Shown here: positions 26,961 through 35,984 of the stretch, piece by piece
How the letters are laid out: every line of letters starts with the position of its first letter
How positions within the stretch are numbered: position 1 is the first letter of the stretch
DNA from: Methylomagnum ishizawai
Lineage (GTDB): Bacteria > Pseudomonadota > Gammaproteobacteria > Methylococcales > Methylococcaceae
Direction of reading: 5' to 3'
Assembly (NCBI RefSeq): GCF_900155475.1
Contig: NZ_FXAM01000001.1
Coordinates: forward strand, 421,501 to 485,500
Length of the DNA: 64,000 bases
Program-made: the position numbers and the translations under genes
The notes under the pieces: generated by a model
Told to the model about the DNA's origin: nothing
Databases searched by the model: none
What the model saw: the letters and a program-made list of their open reading frames with translations, nothing else

Positions 26961-28148
26961 GTGAAGAATTTACGACGACTGTTTGCGGGTTTGGGCGCGC
27001 TGGCCGCGGGCCAGGCCCGGGCCGATTACGCGCTCAACCTGCCGCAGGGGGTGACCGAGCTGAGCCGCGACGTGTACGACCTGCACATGCTCATCCTGTG
27101 GATTTGCGTGGGGATCGGCGTCGTGGTGTATGGTGTGTTGATCTACTCCTTGATCTATCACCGCAAGTCCAAGGGCGTGGTGCCGGCCACTTTCCACGAG
27201 AACACCAAGCTGGAAATCGTCTGGACCATCATTCCCTTCCTGATCCTATTGGCGATGGCGATTCCCGCCACCAAGGTCATGCTGAATATGTACGACCTCG
27301 ACAATAGCCGCGAGCCGGTCGATATGACGGTCAAGGTGACGGGCTACCAGTGGAAATGGCGCTACGAATACCTCGACGAAGGTATCGATTTCTTCAGCAC
27401 CCTGGATCAGAAGAGCAACGAGGCCCGCCAATTGGGGGCCAAATCCGATCTGGGCAAGGTCGAACATTATCTCTTGAACGTGGATCATCCCTTGGTGATC
27501 CCGGTCAATAAGAAGGTCCGTTTCGTCTTCACCGGGGCCGACGTGATCCACTCCTGGTGGGTGCCCGAGTTCGGCTGGAAGAAGGACGCCATCCCCGGTT
27601 TCATCACCGATGGCTGGGTCAAGGTGGATAAAGTGGGCACCTACCGTGGCCAATGCACCGAACTCTGCGGCCGCGACCATGGCTTCATGCCCATCGTGGT
27701 CGAAGTGAAGTCGCAGGAGGATTATCAGAAGTGGGTCGCCGCGCAGAAGGGCGTTGCCTACGAACCGTCCGCCGCCGCGCCGGCTCCGGTCAAAGAGGAG
27801 GCGAAAGCCGCCGCGCCGGTTCCCGCACCCAAGGCCGATGACGCCGCGGTCCGCGCCGAACTGATGGCGAAGGGCAAAGAGGTGTATGAAGCGAATTGCA
27901 TGAGCTGCCACCAAGCCAATGGCGAAGGCATCCCCGGCACCTTCCCGGCGATCACCCACAGCCCGGTGGCTACGGGGCCTATCATGGCCCATGTCACCAC
28001 CGTAATGGATGGCAAGGGTAAGCTGATGCCCGCCTTCGAGAACATCCTGAAGCCCGCCGAAATCGCCGCCGTAGTGACCTATCAGCGCAACGCGCTGGGC
28101 AACGGCGTGGGCGACATGGTCCAGCCGTCCGAGATTCCGGTAGAGTAA
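26961..28148 (+). CDS. coxB: cytochrome c oxidase subunit II with fused cytochrome c domain
   Basis: Electron-entry subunit of an aa3-type (caa3-like) terminal oxidase, 395 residues. After a signal/anchor and two TM helices comes the CuA cupredoxin domain: VIHSWWVPEFGWKKDA, then C232-x3-C236-x3-H240 (CTELCGRDHGF). An Ala/Pro/Lys-rich linker leads to a C-terminal cytochrome c domain with heme motif C313-x2-C316-H317 (CMSCHQANGEG). The extra heme lets the enzyme take electrons directly from a carrier or the bc1 complex. AGGAGAGG precedes the start codon, a GTG at 26961. Confidence 0.94.
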   Translation: MKNLRRLFAGLGALAAGQARADYALNLPQGVTELSRDVYDLHMLILWICVGIGVVVYGVLIYSLIYHRKSKGVVPATFHENTKLEIVWTIIPFLILLAMAIPATKVMLNMYDLDNSREPVDMTVKVTGYQWKWRYEYLDEGIDFFSTLDQKSNEARQLGAKSDLGKVEHYLLNVDHPLVIPVNKKVRFVFTGADVIHSWWVPEFGWKKDAIPGFITDGWVKVDKVGTYRGQCTELCGRDHGFMPIVVEVKSQEDYQKWVAAQKGVAYEPSAAAPAPVKEEAKAAAPVPAPKADDAAVRAELMAKGKEVYEANCMSCHQANGEGIPGTFPAITHSPVATGPIMAHVTTVMDGKGKLMPAFENILKPAEIAAVVTYQRNALGNGVGDMVQPSEIPVE

Positions 28149-28186
28149 TCAGATCGATCAACCCATTCCCAACGAGGTGAAATGCT

Positions 28187-29782
28187 ATGTCAGCAGTCAC
28201 GGCATCCCATGACGATGAACACCACGACCATCACGGTCCCGCCAAGGGGTTGCTGAGGTGGGTGTTCACCACCAACCATAAGGACATCGGTACCCTTTAT
28301 CTCCTGACCTCGCTGGTCATGTTCATGGTCGGCGGCGCGATGGCCCTGGTGATCCGGGCCGAATTGTTCGAACCGGGGATGCAGTTCGTAGACCCCACTT
28401 TCTTCAACTCCATGACCACCATGCACGCGCTGATCATGGTGTTCGGCGCGGTGATGCCGGCCTTCGCCGGCTTGGCCAACTGGCTGATCCCGATGATGAT
28501 CGGTGCGCCGGATATGGCTTTGCCCCGCATGAACAACTGGAGCTTCTGGTTGCTGCCGTTCGCGGTGGTGATGTTGGCCAGCACCCTGTTCATGGAGGGC
28601 GGTGCCGCCGCCGCGGGCTGGACCCTGTATCCGCCGCTGGTGCTCCAGACCGGCGCGGCCCTGCCGTTCACCATCTTCACGATCCACTTACTGGGTGTTT
28701 CGTCGATCATGGCGGCGATCAACATCATCGTGACCATCCTCAACATGCGGGCGCCGGGCATGACCCTGATGAAAATGCCCCTGTTCGTGTGGACTTGGTT
28801 GATTACCGCGTTCCTGTTGATCGCCATCATGCCGGTGTTCGCCGGCGCGGTGACCATGCTGCTGACCGACAAGTTCTTCGATACCAGCTTCTTCAACGCG
28901 GCCGGTGGCGGCGACCCGGTGCTGTACCAGCATCTGTTCTGGTTCTTCGGCCATCCCGAAGTGTACGTGCTGATCTTGCCATCCTTCGGCGTGGTGTCGC
29001 AGATCATCCCGACCTTCGCCCGCAAGCCTTTGTTCGGTTATAGCTCGATGGTCTACGCCACCGCGTCCATCGGCTTTTTGTCCTTCATCGTCTGGGCGCA
29101 CCATCAGTACACCGTGGGCATGCCCATCGAAGGCGAGCTTTATTTCACCTACGCCACCATGTTGATCGCGGTGCCGACCGGCGTGAAGGTCTTCAACTGG
29201 CTGTCCACCATGTGGCAGGGTGCGATGACCTTCGAGACCCCGATGTTGTTCGCCATCGCTTTCGTGGTGTTGTTCACCATGGGCGGTTTCACCGGCTTGA
29301 TGATGTCGATCTCGCCCGCCGACCTCCAGTATCACGATACCTATTTCATCGTGGCCCACTTCCATTATGTGCTGGTGAGCGGCGCAGTGTTCTCCTTGCT
29401 GGGGGCCGCTTATTTCTGGATGCCGAAATTCACGGGCCGCATGTACGACGAACGCTTGGGCAAGCTGCATTTCTGGCTGACCACGATTTCGGTCAACGTC
29501 ACCTTTTTCCCGCAGCACTTCCTGGGTCTGGCCGGTATGCCGCGCCGTATCCCGGACTACGCCCTGCAATTCGCCGAGTTCAACGCCTGGTCCAGCGTGG
29601 GCGCGTTCGTGTTCGGCTTCGCCCAATTGATCTTCGTCTATATCGTCTACAAGGCGTGCCGCCACGAAGGCGACAAAGCCACCGACGAAGTCTGGGAAGG
29701 CGCGAGCGAGCATGGGTTGGAATGGCAGTTGCCGTCCCCGCCGCCCTACCACACTTGGGAAACCGCGCCGGAAATCAAGTAA
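28187..29782 (+). CDS. coxA: cytochrome c oxidase subunit I
   Basis: Catalytic heme a/a3-CuB subunit, 531 residues with about 12 TM helices. Heme and copper ligands sit in TMHALIMVFGAVMP, FWFFGHPEVYVLILP (CuB His and the cross-linked Tyr) and VWAHHQYTVG. The D-channel-type NWLIPMMIGAPDMALPR and K-channel region are present, as is HFHYVLVSGAVFS. GAGGTG precedes ATG 28187. The second subunit of the coxB-coxA-cox11-coxC operon. Confidence 0.97.
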   Translation: MSAVTASHDDEHHDHHGPAKGLLRWVFTTNHKDIGTLYLLTSLVMFMVGGAMALVIRAELFEPGMQFVDPTFFNSMTTMHALIMVFGAVMPAFAGLANWLIPMMIGAPDMALPRMNNWSFWLLPFAVVMLASTLFMEGGAAAAGWTLYPPLVLQTGAALPFTIFTIHLLGVSSIMAAINIIVTILNMRAPGMTLMKMPLFVWTWLITAFLLIAIMPVFAGAVTMLLTDKFFDTSFFNAAGGGDPVLYQHLFWFFGHPEVYVLILPSFGVVSQIIPTFARKPLFGYSSMVYATASIGFLSFIVWAHHQYTVGMPIEGELYFTYATMLIAVPTGVKVFNWLSTMWQGAMTFETPMLFAIAFVVLFTMGGFTGLMMSISPADLQYHDTYFIVAHFHYVLVSGAVFSLLGAAYFWMPKFTGRMYDERLGKLHFWLTTISVNVTFFPQHFLGLAGMPRRIPDYALQFAEFNAWSSVGAFVFGFAQLIFVYIVYKACRHEGDKATDEVWEGASEHGLEWQLPSPPPYHTWETAPEIK

Positions 29783-29831
29783 CGATTAGGAGCTTTCCCC
29801 GCCCGTTCCTGGGCGGGGGTTATCCCAAGAT

Positions 29832-29939
29832 ATGGATACCCGGAAAAAAAATCTGCTGCTGGCGGGACTGATCGCCGCTATCGCCATCGCGCTCTATGTG
29901 TCCGCGATCTTCATGGTCATCGCTTCCAAAAGCCAATGA
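29832..29939 (+). CDS. 35-residue membrane peptide, cytochrome oxidase small assembly protein
   Basis: A very short gene between coxA and cox11: MDTRKKNLLLAGLI then AAIAIALYVSAIFMVIASKSQ. A basic N-terminus and one TM helix are evident. Its stop overlaps the cox11 start in an ATGA, a strong sign of real translation. Short single-helix proteins sit at this position in many proteobacterial cox operons and are annotated as small assembly proteins. The exact role is not known. Confidence 0.75.
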   Translation: MDTRKKNLLLAGLIAAIAIALYVSAIFMVIASKSQ

Positions 29940-30475
29940 GCCAGCATAAAAAATCCACCAAGGGCTTGATCGCCGCCATGGGCTTGGTCGTGGTCGGCAT
30001 GTTCGGTTTCGGATTCGCCCTGGTGCCGCTATACGACGTGTTCTGCGAACTCACCGGGCTGAACGGCAAGGTCAAGACCGAAGCCGCAGCCCCGGTCGAT
30101 TACAAGGTGGACGAGACGCGGCAATTGACCATCGAATTCGTCACCTCGGTCAATGGCAATACGCCGCTGGCGTTCCGGGTGGAGAAGGCGAAGATGGATA
30201 TCCATCCGGGGCAGGCCTATACGGTCAATTTCTACGCCAAGAACCTGACCGATAGGAAGCTGGTGGGGCAGGCCATCCCCAGCATCGCCCCCGGTGTCGC
30301 GACACCGCACTTGAAGAAGTCCGAGTGTTTTTGCTTCACCGAGCAACCTTTCGAGCCGCATGAGGAGCGCAAGCTCCCGGTCCGCTTCACCATAGACCCG
30401 GCCCTGCCCGATACGATCATCAATATGACGCTGTCCTATACCTTCTTCGATATCACCAACAAGCAGCCGGATTAA
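29936..30475 (+). CDS. ctaG: cytochrome c oxidase assembly protein CtaG/Cox11
   Basis: Membrane-anchored copper chaperone that delivers CuB to subunit I. The 179-residue protein has one N-terminal TM helix (AMGLVVVGMFGFGFALVPLY) followed by DVFCELTGLNG and a periplasmic beta-domain. The copper motif is ECFCFTEQ, preceded by KNLTDRKLVGQAIPSIAPG. ATG 29936 overlaps the small-protein stop, indicating coupling. Confidence 0.94.
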   Translation: MSQHKKSTKGLIAAMGLVVVGMFGFGFALVPLYDVFCELTGLNGKVKTEAAAPVDYKVDETRQLTIEFVTSVNGNTPLAFRVEKAKMDIHPGQAYTVNFYAKNLTDRKLVGQAIPSIAPGVATPHLKKSECFCFTEQPFEPHEERKLPVRFTIDPALPDTIINMTLSYTFFDITNKQPD

Positions 30476-30511
30476 CGCATCTCCATACCTTTTACGAACC
30501 AGGGGCAAACC

Positions 30512-31387
30512 ATGGCAACCAAAACCTCATACTACCTACCGCATCACGCCCATTGGCCCATCATGGGGTCCATCGGCCTCTTCACGCTGCTGGCGGGCTT
30601 CTCCAACCTGATGAACGGGCACGGCTCCGGCAGCACGTTCATGATCATCGGCGCATTGATCGTGGTCGCCATGATGTTTTTCTGGTTCGGCGAGGTCGTC
30701 AAGGAAAGCATCGCCGGGGTTTATAGCCACCAGGTGGATGTCTCGTTCCGCATGGGCATGATCTGGTTCATCATGTCGGAAGTCTTCTTCTTCGCGGCCT
30801 TCTTCGGCGCCTTGTTCTACGCCCGCCAGTATTCGATCCCCTGGCTGGGTGGCGAGGGTGCCCTGGGCGAATCCCAGGAATTGCTGTGGAAGAGTTTCGA
30901 GGCCATCTGGCCGACCAACGGCCCGGACACCCTGGGCGGCAAGGAAGGTGGCCATTTCGAACCGATGGCGGCTTGGGGCATCCCCGCCATCAATACCTTG
31001 ATCCTGTTGAGCAGCGGCGGCACCGTGACCTGGGCGCACTGGGGCTTGCTGGCGAACAACCGCGGCCAGCTCATCAAGGGTTTGATCGCCACCGTGGCCC
31101 TGGGCTTTTTGTTCGTGGTGCTGCAAGGTTTCGAGTATCACGAGGCCTACAGCGAGATGGGCCTGACCCTGGGCACCGGCATCTACGGCTCCACCTTCTT
31201 CATGCTCACCGGCTTCCACGGCCTGCACGTCACCATCGGGGCCATCATGCTGACCGTGGTGTTGCTGCGTAGCGCCAAGGGCCATTTCAGCCCGGAAAAC
31301 CATTTCGCCTTTGAGGCCGCCGCGTGGTACTGGCACTTCGTTGACGTGGTCTGGCTCGGTCTGTTCATCTTCGTGTACTGGCTGTAG
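30512..31387 (+). CDS. coxC: cytochrome c oxidase subunit III
   Basis: Third core subunit of the oxidase, 291 residues with seven predicted TM helices. SYYLPHHAHWPIMGSIGLF at the start, FRMGMIWFIMSEVFFFAAFF, GFEYHEAYSEMGLTLGTGIY and TGFHGLHVTIGAIML are diagnostic. The C-terminus AAAWYWHFVDVVWLGLFIFV is canonical. It closes the operon, followed by a strong terminator. Confidence 0.96.
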   Translation: MATKTSYYLPHHAHWPIMGSIGLFTLLAGFSNLMNGHGSGSTFMIIGALIVVAMMFFWFGEVVKESIAGVYSHQVDVSFRMGMIWFIMSEVFFFAAFFGALFYARQYSIPWLGGEGALGESQELLWKSFEAIWPTNGPDTLGGKEGGHFEPMAAWGIPAINTLILLSSGGTVTWAHWGLLANNRGQLIKGLIATVALGFLFVVLQGFEYHEAYSEMGLTLGTGIYGSTFFMLTGFHGLHVTIGAIMLTVVLLRSAKGHFSPENHFAFEAAAWYWHFVDVVWLGLFIFVYWL

Positions 31388-31419
31388 GCACGCCGTCCAC
31401 GGCGGCATTGGAACCGCGA

Positions 31420-31453
31420 AGGCACCACTCCCCTGGGGGTGGTGCCTTTTTTC
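31420..31453 (+). terminator. intrinsic terminator of the cox operon
   Basis: The stem GGCACCAC...GTGGTGCC, extended by CCC/GGG with a small bulge, is followed by six T at 31447-31452. The T tract runs into the stop codon of the convergent hslO. Confidence 0.85.
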
Positions 31454-32321
31454 ATTGGCGGGTGGTGCTGGAGGGCGGTTTGATCTGTGGCGAATACATC
31501 AGGCTGACGTCGATGGGGTCGAAACTGTAGTGGCGGTTGCAGAATTCGCAATCGACCTCGATCAAGCCCCGCTCGTGGGCGATGGATTCGATGGCGTCCT
31601 GGGCGAGGTGGGCGAGCAAGCCTTCGATGCGCTCCCTGGAACAGCCGCAGCGGAACGCGACCGGCTCCGACTCGAACACCCGTACCCGCTCCTCGTTGAA
31701 CAGCCGGTACAATAATTCCTGGCGCGGCAGTTTGAGCAACTCCGCCTCGGTGACGGTATCGGCGAGATAGGCGATCCGGTCCCAATCCTCCTGGCTACGG
31801 CGTTGCGCGGGCAGTTCCTGGATGAACAGGCCGGTGGCCCGCTGCCCGTCCGCCGCCAGCCACAGCCGGGTCGGCAATTGTTCCGACAGCGCGAAATAGC
31901 TTTGGAGGGCGGCCGCCAGATTGGCACCTTCCAGTGGGACGATGCCTTGATAAGGCTCGTTGCCTTCGTTCTGGATGGTCAGCACCAGCCGGCCTTCGCC
32001 GAACAGTTCGGCCAAACTTTGGCCCGCCACCTCGCCCTGCCACCGCGCCAAGCCCCGGAGGCCGCGGCTATGGGTGGCCTGGGCGACCAAGGTTTGGATG
32101 GGTCCGCCGCTTTGGGCTTGCAGGATCAAGGAACCTTGGAATTTAATGGTGGCGGACAGCAGCAGGGTCGCGGCCAGGGCTTGGCCCAGTTGCTCGGCCA
32201 CTTTGGGAGGATAGGGATGCCGTTCTTGTACGCTGCGCCAACTGGCGTCCAGCCGGACCAGTTCGCCGCGTATTCCCAAATCCTCGAACAGGAAACGCTG
32301 TAGGCTATCGTATTCGCTCAT
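31452..32321 (-). CDS. hslO: redox-regulated chaperone Hsp33
   Basis: Cytosolic holdase chaperone activated by oxidation. The 289-residue protein begins DSLQRFLFEDLGIRGELVRL, a clear Hsp33 N-terminus. The zinc-binding redox switch at the C-terminus is intact: FRCGCSRERIEG and VDCEFCNRHYSFD (CxC ... CxxC). GLARW and RPTRLWLAADGQRATG-like stretches are family-typical. Convergent with coxC and divergent from msrA, another oxidative-stress protein. Confidence 0.94.
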   Translation of the reverse strand: MSEYDSLQRFLFEDLGIRGELVRLDASWRSVQERHPYPPKVAEQLGQALAATLLLSATIKFQGSLILQAQSGGPIQTLVAQATHSRGLRGLARWQGEVAGQSLAELFGEGRLVLTIQNEGNEPYQGIVPLEGANLAAALQSYFALSEQLPTRLWLAADGQRATGLFIQELPAQRRSQEDWDRIAYLADTVTEAELLKLPRQELLYRLFNEERVRVFESEPVAFRCGCSRERIEGLLAHLAQDAIESIAHERGLIEVDCEFCNRHYSFDPIDVSLMYSPQIKPPSSTTRQ

Positions 32322-32388
32322 CGTCTTAACCCATTGAAAGGCGAAGCGATATTATAAGGCCCAGCCGATGCGGGCAGGAGACAACACG

Positions 32389-33033
<645 letters not shown>

Positions 33034-33054
33034 GGGCGGGGTTTGTCGAGGCCA

Positions 33055-33085
33055 ACAAAAAAGGCAGAAGTAAGCAACTTCTGCC
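33055..33085 (-). terminator. intrinsic terminator facing the minus strand, with no minus-strand gene upstream
   Basis: GGCAGAAGT (33063-33071) and ACTTCTGCC (33077-33085) form a perfect 9-bp stem with loop AAGCA. The A-run at 33057-33062 gives TTTTTT on the minus strand, so it is a proper terminator only for leftward transcription. The plus-strand side lacks a T tract. msrA ends 30 bases to the left and regB starts 160 bases to the right, both on the plus strand. Confidence 0.75.
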
Positions 33086-33180
33086 CCTGAGGAAAATTAT
33101 CGAGTGCTTGCGGCCTATTCCTCCCGGCACTGGAAAGCACGGGCCGGAATATCTATTTCCCAATATTATCAATCACCGGA
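33063..33180 (-). ncRNA. candidate minus-strand small RNA between msrA and regB
   Basis: The leftward orphan terminator implies a minus-strand transcript starting in the msrA-regB gap. The gap holds inverted repeats that could fold: TATTCC/GGAATA and GTGCTT/AAGCAC (within 33110-33160). A perfect TTGACA lies on the minus strand at 33199-33194, but the best -10 (GATAAT at 33170-33165) is 23 bases away, too far for a standard promoter. The 5' end given is approximate. Confidence 0.3.
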
Positions 33181-33247
33181 GTCCTGGGGAATGTGTCAAA
33201 TTGCCGCATTGGCGGCCCGAACCCCCGGAATCCTGGAATCCGCCGTG

Positions 33248-34579
33248 ATGAATTCAAGCCCCTTGACCAGTATCCCCACGCCCGCCGCGCTGGCGGCGGA
33301 CGCCCGGCAAAACCTGCGCTGGTTGTTCGTGTTGCGGAACCTCATGATCCTGGGCGAATGCCTGATCGTGTGGATCAGCATCTATGGCTTGGATTTCCCG
33401 CTGCGGGAAGCGCCCCTGTGGGGCATCGTGACCCTGTTGTGCGCTTTCAACTGGTGGACTTGGCTCCGGCTGGGTTCCGAAGACCCCATCGCCGAGTTCG
33501 AGCTGTTCATCCAATTGTCGGTGGATGTACTGGCGATCACGGCCATCCTGTATTTCACCGGCGGCGCGACCAACCCGGTCGCTTGGTTTTTCCTGTTGCC
33601 GCTCATCATCACCGCCACCGTGCTGCCGCAATCCTATACCTGGTACATGGTGATTTTCGCTTCCGGCTGTTATACGGTGCTGATGGGGTTTTACGAACCC
33701 TTGCCGGAAATCCACGCCGTGACCTTGCAGAACGACGCCGGCCATATGATGCACGCGCTGTCGGAGAACCATGGGTTGGAATTGCACGCCTTCGGGATGT
33801 GGTTCGGCTTTGTGTTCAGCGCGGTGCTGGTGGCCTATTTCGTGGTGGAGATGGCGAATACCCTGCGCGAACGTGACCGCCGTCTCGCCGAGGTGCGCGA
33901 GCAAAGCCTCCGCAACGAGCGGGTGGTGGCCTTGGGCACGCTGGCGGCGGGGGCCGCGCACGAGATGGGCACGCCGCTCGGCATCATGGCGATCCTGATC
34001 CACGAGATCGAGGGCGACTGCGATTGCGAGGGCGGGGCCGACCTCATGGCCAAGATGAAAATCCTGCGCGAGCAGGTGGACCGCTGCAAAAAGGCGCTGT
34101 CGGTGATGTCGGCCAGCGCCGGGGAAATCCGCGCCGAGGCGGGGCATGTCATGCCCTTGACCGCGTACCTGGACCAAACCGTCGAGGGTTGGCGCCACCA
34201 GTCGCCCGGCACCCGGCTGGACTACCAAAGTGCCGGTCCCGTGCCCGCTCCCGGCATCCTGGCCGAACTGACCCTGACCCACGCCCTCATCAACATCCTC
34301 AATAACGCGGCGGAGGTTTCGCCCGCCGGGATAGAATTGGAGGCCCGTTGGGACCGGGAACACGCGACCTTGAGGATCATGGACCACGGTCCCGGCATCG
34401 CGCCCGCCGTGGCCGAACGCTTGGGCAAGGCGCCGGTTTCGACCAAGGAGCAGGGCTTGGGCGTGGGCTTGTTCCTGGCTTTTTCCACCATCGAGCGCTT
34501 GGGGGGGCATATCGAGATGGTGGCCCGCTCCGGTGGGGGCACTTGCACGATAATCATCTTGCCCTTGGTTCCTGGCTAG
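33248..34579 (+). CDS. regB: redox-sensing histidine kinase RegB/PrrB type
   Basis: Membrane sensor kinase of 443 residues. Six N-terminal TM helices include the quinone-site heptapeptide, here GGATNPV (105-111) where classical RegB has GGxxNPF. A short coiled coil leads to the H-box AAGAAHEMGTPLGIM with phospho-acceptor His238. The redox-active Cys of RegB is conserved as Cys280 (VDRCKKAL). An extra GDCDCEGG insert precedes it. The ATPase domain shows NILNNAAEVSP, MDHGPGIAP and KEQGLGVGLFLAFSTIERLGG. ATG 33248 is chosen; the frame is open upstream to 33104. It is followed at once by regA. Confidence 0.9.
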   Translation: MNSSPLTSIPTPAALAADARQNLRWLFVLRNLMILGECLIVWISIYGLDFPLREAPLWGIVTLLCAFNWWTWLRLGSEDPIAEFELFIQLSVDVLAITAILYFTGGATNPVAWFFLLPLIITATVLPQSYTWYMVIFASGCYTVLMGFYEPLPEIHAVTLQNDAGHMMHALSENHGLELHAFGMWFGFVFSAVLVAYFVVEMANTLRERDRRLAEVREQSLRNERVVALGTLAAGAAHEMGTPLGIMAILIHEIEGDCDCEGGADLMAKMKILREQVDRCKKALSVMSASAGEIRAEAGHVMPLTAYLDQTVEGWRHQSPGTRLDYQSAGPVPAPGILAELTLTHALINILNNAAEVSPAGIELEARWDREHATLRIMDHGPGIAPAVAERLGKAPVSTKEQGLGVGLFLAFSTIERLGGHIEMVARSGGGTCTIIILPLVPG

Positions 34580-34595
34580 CCGAAGAGGATTGGGT

Positions 34596-35180
34596 ATGGA
34601 AGAGCAGATCGAAGAGGAATTGGAAGCCGCGCTGGACGAGGTCGGCAACCACCTGCCCACGCTGCTATTGGTCGATGACGATCCGACCTTTTGCGGGGTC
34701 TTACAATCGGCTTTGGCGAAGCGGGGTTTCGAGGTCCACACCGCCAACGATGTGGAAGGCGGCACGGCCCTGGCCGAGCGGGTCGATCCCGAGTACGCGG
34801 TGATCGATCTCAGGATCGGCTACGAGTCCGGGCTGGTGTTGGTGCGGCGGCTGCACGAACTCGACGCCAATACCCGGATCGTGATGCTCACGGGCTTCGC
34901 CAGCATCGCCACGGCGGTCGAGGCCATCAAGCTGGGTGCGGTGCATTACCTGACCAAGCCCGCCGACGCCGACGAGATCGTCGCCGCCCTGCACAAGGAA
35001 GGGGGCGACGAAACCGTCGAAATCAAGGAAAAACCCTTGTCGGTGCGGCGCTTGGAATGGGAGCATTTGCAGAAGGTGCTGGTCGAGCATGGCGGCAATA
35101 TTTCCGCCGCCGCCCGCGCCCTGGGGATGCACCGCCGGACCTTGCAGCGCAAGCTGGAAAAGCGGCCCGTGAAGGAGTGA
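34596..35180 (+). CDS. regA: response regulator RegA/PrrA type
   Basis: A 194-residue regulator. The receiver domain has LLLVDDDPTF, phospho-acceptor Asp71 (AVIDLRIGYESG), LTGFAS and the Lys in YLTKPADAD. A short linker leads to a Fis-type helix-turn-helix at the C-terminus (NISAAARALGMHRRTLQRKL), the RegA signature. In other proteobacteria RegA controls respiration, carbon fixation, nitrogen fixation and hydrogenase genes by redox state. GAAGAGG lies 7 bases before ATG 34596; the gap to regB is 16 bases. Confidence 0.92.
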   Translation: MEEQIEEELEAALDEVGNHLPTLLLVDDDPTFCGVLQSALAKRGFEVHTANDVEGGTALAERVDPEYAVIDLRIGYESGLVLVRRLHELDANTRIVMLTGFASIATAVEAIKLGAVHYLTKPADADEIVAALHKEGGDETVEIKEKPLSVRRLEWEHLQKVLVEHGGNISAAARALGMHRRTLQRKLEKRPVKE

Positions 35181-35286
35181 CAGGCGGGTGACGGATTGCG
35201 TCACTTCATGACCGCAGGCACCGCCGTTTCTTGCCAGCCCCGGCGTCTGTCGGCTCCCAAGCCCCTTGATTCCGTGGTCCCTAAGG

Positions 35287-35304
35287 TTGGCACCGTTCGT
35301 GCTT
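35287..35304 (+). promoter_or_regulatory. sigma-54 promoter of the pilin gene
   Basis: TTGGCAC-CGTTC-GTGCTT: GG at 35289-35290 and GC at 35301-35302 are separated by exactly 10 bases, matching the -24/-12 consensus TGGCAC-N5-TTGC closely. Transcription would start near 35314, giving a leader of about 70 bases. RpoN/PilR control of pilA is well known in gammaproteobacteria. Confidence 0.8.
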
Positions 35305-35384
35305 TTTGTAAGCCCGAGGGCCGGATGGCCTAATGATCGACGGTTTCCCGGTTTGTTTTATTTTCAAAATCCAAAGGAGTTCGT

Positions 35385-35888
35385 ATGAACATCAAAGCTC
35401 AGGTGCAAAAGGGTTTCACCCTAATCGAATTGATGATCGTGGTCGCGATCATCGGTATTTTGGCGGCGATTGCGCTGCCGGCTTATCAGGATTACACCGT
35501 CCGAACCCAGGTGTCTGAGGGTTTGAATTTGGCTGGTGGCCTAGAATCCACTATTAGCGATATTTGGAGCGCTCAAGGGACTCTCGTAAACGCTGCGGAT
35601 AACAGCTTGGGGCTTCCGGCAGCTGCGACCGATACTAGCGGCAAATATGTGCTGTCGGTGGGTGTGGCTGGGGGTGGACTCACCATTACTTATGGCAACT
35701 CCGCAAACGCTGCCATCAATGGACAAACTTTGGGCTTGACTCCATGGGTTAACAATGCCGGTGGTTTGATCTGGCAGTGTGGTAATGCAACCGCGCCAGC
35801 CGCTACCACTGCGCCAGCCGGTCAAGGCGTGCCCACCACCAACATCTTGGACAGATATTTGCCTTCTTCTTGCCGCACTGGTGCGTAA
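35385..35888 (+). CDS. pilA: type IV major pilin, PilA-like
   Basis: A 167-residue prepilin with leader [10 protein letters not shown] cut before Phe11 and the type IVa start [20 protein letters not shown], with Glu at mature position 5. A globular beta-rich head follows, with a C-terminal disulfide loop between IWQC and SSCR. AAAGGAG precedes ATG 35385. The gene is less GC-rich than its surroundings, as is common for variable pilins. It has its own sigma-54 promoter and a downstream hairpin. Confidence 0.93.
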   Translation: MNIKAQVQKGFTLIELMIVVAIIGILAAIALPAYQDYTVRTQVSEGLNLAGGLESTISDIWSAQGTLVNAADNSLGLPAAATDTSGKYVLSVGVAGGGLTITYGNSANAAINGQTLGLTPWVNNAGGLIWQCGNATAPAATTAPAGQGVPTTNILDRYLPSSCRTGA

Positions 35889-35929
35889 TACGCCATCTGC
35901 ATAGGTTCTGGGGTATTCGTACCTCGCCT

Positions 35930-35962
35930 GCAAAGCCCCTCTTTGGAGGGGCTTTGCATTTG
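35930..35962 (+). terminator. hairpin after pilA, probable terminator or attenuator
   Basis: A long stem (GCAAAGCCCC with GGGGCTTTGC, extended by TC/GA) with a short loop, followed by ATTTGCCTTT. The T tract is weak, so some read-through into the pilin accessory gene 25 bases on is likely. Confidence 0.6.
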
Positions 35963-35984
35963 CCTTTGAGTATTGGTGTAGCTT

